The notes beneath the pieces are model-generated. The model searched no databases. It saw only the letters and a list, made by a program, of their open reading frames with translations, and had not been told where the DNA came from. Position numbers and translations under genes: made by a program. From Flavobacteriaceae bacterium (GTDB lineage Bacteria; Bacteroidota; Bacteroidia; Flavobacteriales; Flavobacteriaceae), in contig NZDM01000062.1 of assembly GCA_002690085.1 (NCBI GenBank), positions 1-8,336 on the forward strand: a DNA stretch of 8,336 nucleotides. The letters are read 5' to 3'. Positions 6,005 through 8,336 of the stretch are shown piece after piece (position 1 is the first letter of the stretch; each line of letters opens with the position of its first letter).

Positions 6005-7376
6005 AGTTATTAAACTGTGAAATTAGCGATTCTAAGTCCAGTGTTTTTTGACTGCCATCCAACATATTTTTTAGGGAAAAAGTATTGGAGTTCATTTCTT
6101 GATCTCCAACCAAAACTATATATGGAATATTGCGTTTATTGGCGTATGTGATTTGCTTTTTCAACTTAAGTGCATCAGGATAGAGCTCGGCAACAATACC
6201 ATTGGATCTCAAAGATTGAATGGCTTTGCAAGAATAAAGACTTTCTTCAGGTCCAAAATTGGCAAATAATACTTGGGTTGTTTGGGTATTATTTTCTGGA
6301 AAAAGTCCCAATTTTTCCAAAACAAGTGCGATTCTGTCAAGGCCAAAACTAATACCTACTCCACTCACGCCTTTGAGTCCAAAAATACTGGTCAAATCAT
6401 CGTAACGCCCACCACCGCCAATAGACCCTATGGCAACAGTGTCAGGCGCAGAGACCTCAAAAATAGCACCTGTATAGTAGTTTAGACCACGTGCGAGTGT
6501 AATATCTAATTTTAGAGTGGCTGTTTTGAGTCCCAAATCATTGATTTTGTCGGCTATGAATTCTAGCTCGGAAAGTCCTTCCCTACCAATCTCAGAGTTG
6601 CGCAACAAAGTATTTAAGGCTTTGAGTTGTGCCTTAAAATCGCCATCAATCTTAAAAAGGGGTGCTAACAAAGCGATACCATCGGGTGAAATACCTTTAG
6701 AAAGCATCTCTTCTTTTACTTTTACTGCGCCTATTTTATCCAGCTTATCCAAAGCCACAGTAAAATCTATGATCTTGTCTTGAGCTCCAATGCGTTCTGC
6801 AATAGCTGCTAAAATTTTTCTATTGTTAATTTTAATAGTTACCCCTTTTAATTTTAAGTCTGAGAAAACAGCATCATACAACTGTATAAATTCAACTTCT
6901 TGCCACATGGAATCCGAACCAACCGCATCGGCATCACATTGGAAAAATTCTTGGAAGCGCCCCTTTTGAGGACGATCGGCACGCCAAACAGGTTGAATTT
7001 GATAACGTTTAAAAGGAAAGGTAATGTCATTCTGATATTGTACAACATAACGTGCAAATGGTACGGTTAAATCGTAACGTAATGCTTTTTCAGAGAGTGA
7101 ATTTGAAAAGCGTGCAAGTTCGTTGTTTTCTAAGGCGTTTAAATCCGCTTTTTTAACCTTTTCACCAGAGTTTAAAATTTTAAAAATCAAACGATCGCCT
7201 TCATCTCCGTATTTTCCCAAGAGGGTTTCCGACAACTCAAAGCTGGGTGTTTCGATAGGTGCAAAACCAAAGCGTTTGAAATTTGACTTTATGGTACTGA
7301 AAATGTAATCGCGATTGGCAATCTGTTGCGAGTTAAAGTCTCGCGTTCCTTTAGAAATGCGTGGTTTAGAAGCCAT
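6003..7376 (-). CDS. hisS: Histidyl-tRNA synthetase
   Basis: A 457-residue class II aminoacyl-tRNA synthetase that charges tRNA-His with histidine. The N-terminus KPRISKGTRDF (4-14) is typical. Motif 1 lies around FKRFGFAPIETPSFE (33-47). LRYDLTVPFARY (99-110) and motif 2 VWRADRPQKGRFQEFFQCDAD (130-150) bind ATP and histidine. The HisRS-specific histidine A motif ARGLNYYTGAIFEV (295-308) and GGGGRYDDL (320-328) follow, and motif 3 is GVGISFGLDRIALVL (339-353). The C-terminal anticodon-binding domain is about 366-457. Length is slightly above E. coli HisRS (424), as I recall for Bacteroidota. It is downstream of the DUF6495-like gene with a 39-nt gap and has a plausible own promoter at 7393-7423. 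Its 3' end abuts the terminator of the convergent tRNA gene. Confidence 0.97.
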   Translation of the reverse strand: MASKPRISKGTRDFNSQQIANRDYIFSTIKSNFKRFGFAPIETPSFELSETLLGKYGDEGDRLIFKILNSGEKVKKADLNALENNELARFSNSLSEKALRYDLTVPFARYVVQYQNDITFPFKRYQIQPVWRADRPQKGRFQEFFQCDADAVGSDSMWQEVEFIQLYDAVFSDLKLKGVTIKINNRKILAAIAERIGAQDKIIDFTVALDKLDKIGAVKVKEEMLSKGISPDGIALLAPLFKIDGDFKAQLKALNTLLRNSEIGREGLSELEFIADKINDLGLKTATLKLDITLARGLNYYTGAIFEVSAPDTVAIGSIGGGGRYDDLTSIFGLKGVSGVGISFGLDRIALVLEKLGLFPENNTQTTQVLFANFGPEESLYSCKAIQSLRSNGIVAELYPDALKLKKQITYANKRNIPYIVLVGDQEMNSNTFSLKNMLDGSQKTLDLESLISQFNN

Positions 7377-7392
7377 AACGCTTATTTATTGA

Positions 7393-7423
7393 CAAATATC
7401 TGATTTTTTAAGATGCTAACCAA
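7393..7423 (-). promoter_or_regulatory. Candidate hisS promoter
   Basis: On the minus strand, TTG at 7423-7421 is followed after 20 nt by GATATTTG at 7400-7393, a 7-of-8 match to TAnnTTTG. Spacing equals that of the tRNA promoter. The predicted start is about 10 nt before the hisS ATG at 7376. The -33 element lies inside the last codons of the DUF6495-like gene, so hisS may be transcribed both by itself and by read-through. Confidence 0.45.
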
Positions 7424-7886
7424 TGAGTTGCTCAAAATACTTAAACAATTCACCCTTAGTTATCTGCGCACCCTTTTCTATCAATTCAAAAATCTGTATC
7501 TTTTTATCCTCTTTAATTTGCTTTTCAGCATCAAAAATTTCTACAGTATCAGACATCAAATTCTCACGCAGCCAAGAGAAGCCGGCTTTTGTAGTTAAAT
7601 CTACAGTTTTAATATTGAGTTTTAGCCCAATCAAGGCGATAGCGTTTTCTTTAACATGAAATAAATACATGTGTTGGGGTGCAATATTTTCTAAAAATAA
7701 AACTTTATCCAAAACACCTTCCCATATCAAATCACTAAAAATATCCATCTCAGCTTCAACAACTTCTGGTTTCTGATACTTTAGCACTTCCCATTCTGCT
7801 GCAGTAATAGATTGTGAAGCCAAAAAATTAATAAATTCTTTGTGCAATTCTTCAAATTGTTCTTTGCTAAGTCGTCTGTACTTCAT
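7416..7886 (-). CDS. DUF6495-like conserved protein of unknown function
   Basis: A 156-residue soluble protein. The opening MKYRRLSKEQFEELHKEFINFLASQ (1-25) and the acidic KPEVVEAEMDIFSDLIWE (39-56) are, as I recall, typical of a flavobacterial family named DUF6495, for which no function is known. The middle has alternating hydrophobic segments (HMYLFHV 72-78, AIALIGL 82-88) suggesting beta strands. The end is helical and charged (EKQIKEDKKIQIFELIEKG, 121-139), then ITKGELFKYFEQLIG. No signal peptide, membrane helix or catalytic motif is visible. It sits between rplI and hisS on the same strand, only 12 nt downstream of the U-tract of the rplI terminator and 39 nt upstream of hisS. This location implies expression partly by read-through from the ribosomal-protein operon, or from a promoter overlapping the terminator. 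Confidence 0.7.
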   Translation of the reverse strand: MKYRRLSKEQFEELHKEFINFLASQSITAAEWEVLKYQKPEVVEAEMDIFSDLIWEGVLDKVLFLENIAPQHMYLFHVKENAIALIGLKLNIKTVDLTTKAGFSWLRENLMSDTVEIFDAEKQIKEDKKIQIFELIEKGAQITKGELFKYFEQLIG

Positions 7887-7898
7887 TTTTTTAAACTT

Positions 7899-7930
7899 AA
7901 AAAAAGGCCTGTCGATTAAACAGGCCTTTT
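7899..7930 (-). terminator. Intrinsic terminator after rplI
   Basis: A perfect 11-bp stem, AAAAGGCCTGT (7902-7912) with ACAGGCCTTTT (7920-7930), encloses a 7-nt loop. Read on the minus strand it ends in seven T residues (7905-7899), giving a strong intrinsic terminator 24 nt after the rplI stop. It most likely ends the ribosomal-protein transcript to which rplI belongs. The plus-strand copy has TTTT followed by AAA, but no plus-strand gene needs it here. Confidence 0.88.
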
Positions 7931-7954
7931 AAACTATAAACTTGAGTTTGATTA

Positions 7955-8336
7955 TTATGCTTTTTCAGCAATAATTTCAAAAGGCAACTCAACATTCACA
8001 TCGCGATGCAATCGAATCTGAGCATTGTATTTCCCCAATCGTTTTACATTACCACCTTTAACAGTGATAAATTTTTTTTCAATGTTTTGACCTGCTTTTT
8101 CTAGTGCAGCCGCTACATCAATATTGTTAACCGATCCGAAGAGTTTGTCGCCACTGCCCACTTTGGCCGTGATTTTTAGTTCTAGCTCCTTGATGTTTTC
8201 AGCTACTTTTTGAGCATCTTCAATGATTTTCTTTTCTTTGAAGGCGCGTTGCTTTAAATTTTCAGCACGTACTTTTTTTGCTGAAGTTGTTGCTAACACT
8301 GCCTGACCACTAGGAATTAAAAAATTTCTACCATAA
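7955..8336 (-). CDS. rplI: 50S ribosomal protein bL9, partial (N-terminus beyond right edge)
   Basis: The C-terminal 126 residues of ribosomal protein bL9, which binds 23S rRNA near the L1 stalk and projects from the 50S subunit. The reading frame stays open to the window edge. The first visible residues, YGRNFLIPSGQAV, are the conserved end of the N-terminal rRNA-binding domain (compare YARNFLVPQGKAV in E. coli). The long connecting helix follows (LATTSAKKVRAENLKQRAFK and on), then the C-terminal domain with KITAKVGSGDKLFGSV and IRLHRDVNVELPFEI. By comparison with E. coli about 24 residues are missing, giving a full length near 150. An in-frame GTG at 8299 could be mistaken for a start but encodes V inside this domain. 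In many Bacteroidota rplI closes an rpsF-rpsR-rplI operon, which the downstream terminator fits. Confidence 0.96.
   Translation of the reverse strand, partial: YGRNFLIPSGQAVLATTSAKKVRAENLKQRAFKEKKIIEDAQKVAENIKELELKITAKVGSGDKLFGSVNNIDVAAALEKAGQNIEKKFITVKGGNVKRLGKYNAQIRLHRDVNVELPFEIIAEKA

Noticed and set aside
6517..6783. Plus-strand open frame of 88 codons inside hisS
   Set aside because: It is fully antisense to hisS, which shows all class II synthetase motifs across this region; the open frame is incidental.
7955..8299. A shorter bL9 reading frame starting at GTG 8299
   Set aside because: The frame stays open upstream and encodes YGRNFLIPSGQAV, the conserved end of the bL9 N-terminal domain. 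The GTG is an internal valine codon and the gene is simply cut by the window edge.
1..8336. Search for mobile elements, CRISPR repeats, toxin-antitoxin or defence genes
   Set aside because: No spaced direct repeats, transposase or integrase motifs, attachment-site duplication at the tRNA 3' end, or small paired genes were seen. The recQ helicase here stands in a housekeeping context, so a defence role is not supported.

Overview
The window is a compact, AT-rich bacterial chromosome segment. It most likely comes from the Bacteroidota, close to the Flavobacteriaceae. The reasons are the gene families (DUF493, DUF4290-like and DUF6495-like proteins, a START-like small protein, a RecQ of about 630 residues without an obvious HRDC domain), promoters that fit the Bacteroidota -33/-7 pattern (TTG, about 20 nt, TAnnTTTG), A-rich leaders without clear Shine-Dalgarno sites, and a tRNA gene that does not encode its CCA end. 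All of these genes look like vertically inherited housekeeping genes. I see no insertion sequence, phage gene, CRISPR array, toxin-antitoxin pair or defence island.

Layout. Positions 1-407 hold two minus-strand genes: the first 14 codons of a DUF4290-like protein running off the left edge, and a complete DUF493 (YbeD-like) protein. From about 408 transcription diverges. A plus-strand block follows: a P-loop ATPase of the AAA_28/nucleotide-kinase-like type, recQ, fmt (10-formyl-THF:Met-tRNA formyltransferase), and, after a 64-nt gap, a YqgE/AlgH protein. The first three are packed with a 4-nt gap and then a 4-nt ATGA overlap, so they are probably one operon. YqgE collides tail to tail, with overlapping stop codons, with a minus-strand pair: a class IV PLP aminotransferase/lyase and a START-like protein. 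A plus-strand tRNA gene with a CAT anticodon, with its own promoter and terminator, stands alone at 5899-5972. The right end is minus-strand: hisS, a DUF6495-like protein and most of rplI (ribosomal protein bL9), the last cut by the right edge. A strong terminator separates rplI from the DUF6495-like gene.

Function. The theme is translation and genome maintenance. Fmt formylates initiator Met-tRNA, HisRS charges tRNA-His, the CAT tRNA reads AUG, bL9 is a ribosomal subunit protein, and RecQ unwinds DNA in repair. The other proteins are conserved, with unknown or only generally assigned roles. I did not find a new multi-gene system. The points most worth a second look are the unusual placement of the zinc-binding motif in RecQ, the uncharacterised P-loop ATPase at the head of the recQ-fmt unit, and the mixed initiator/elongator features of the tRNA.
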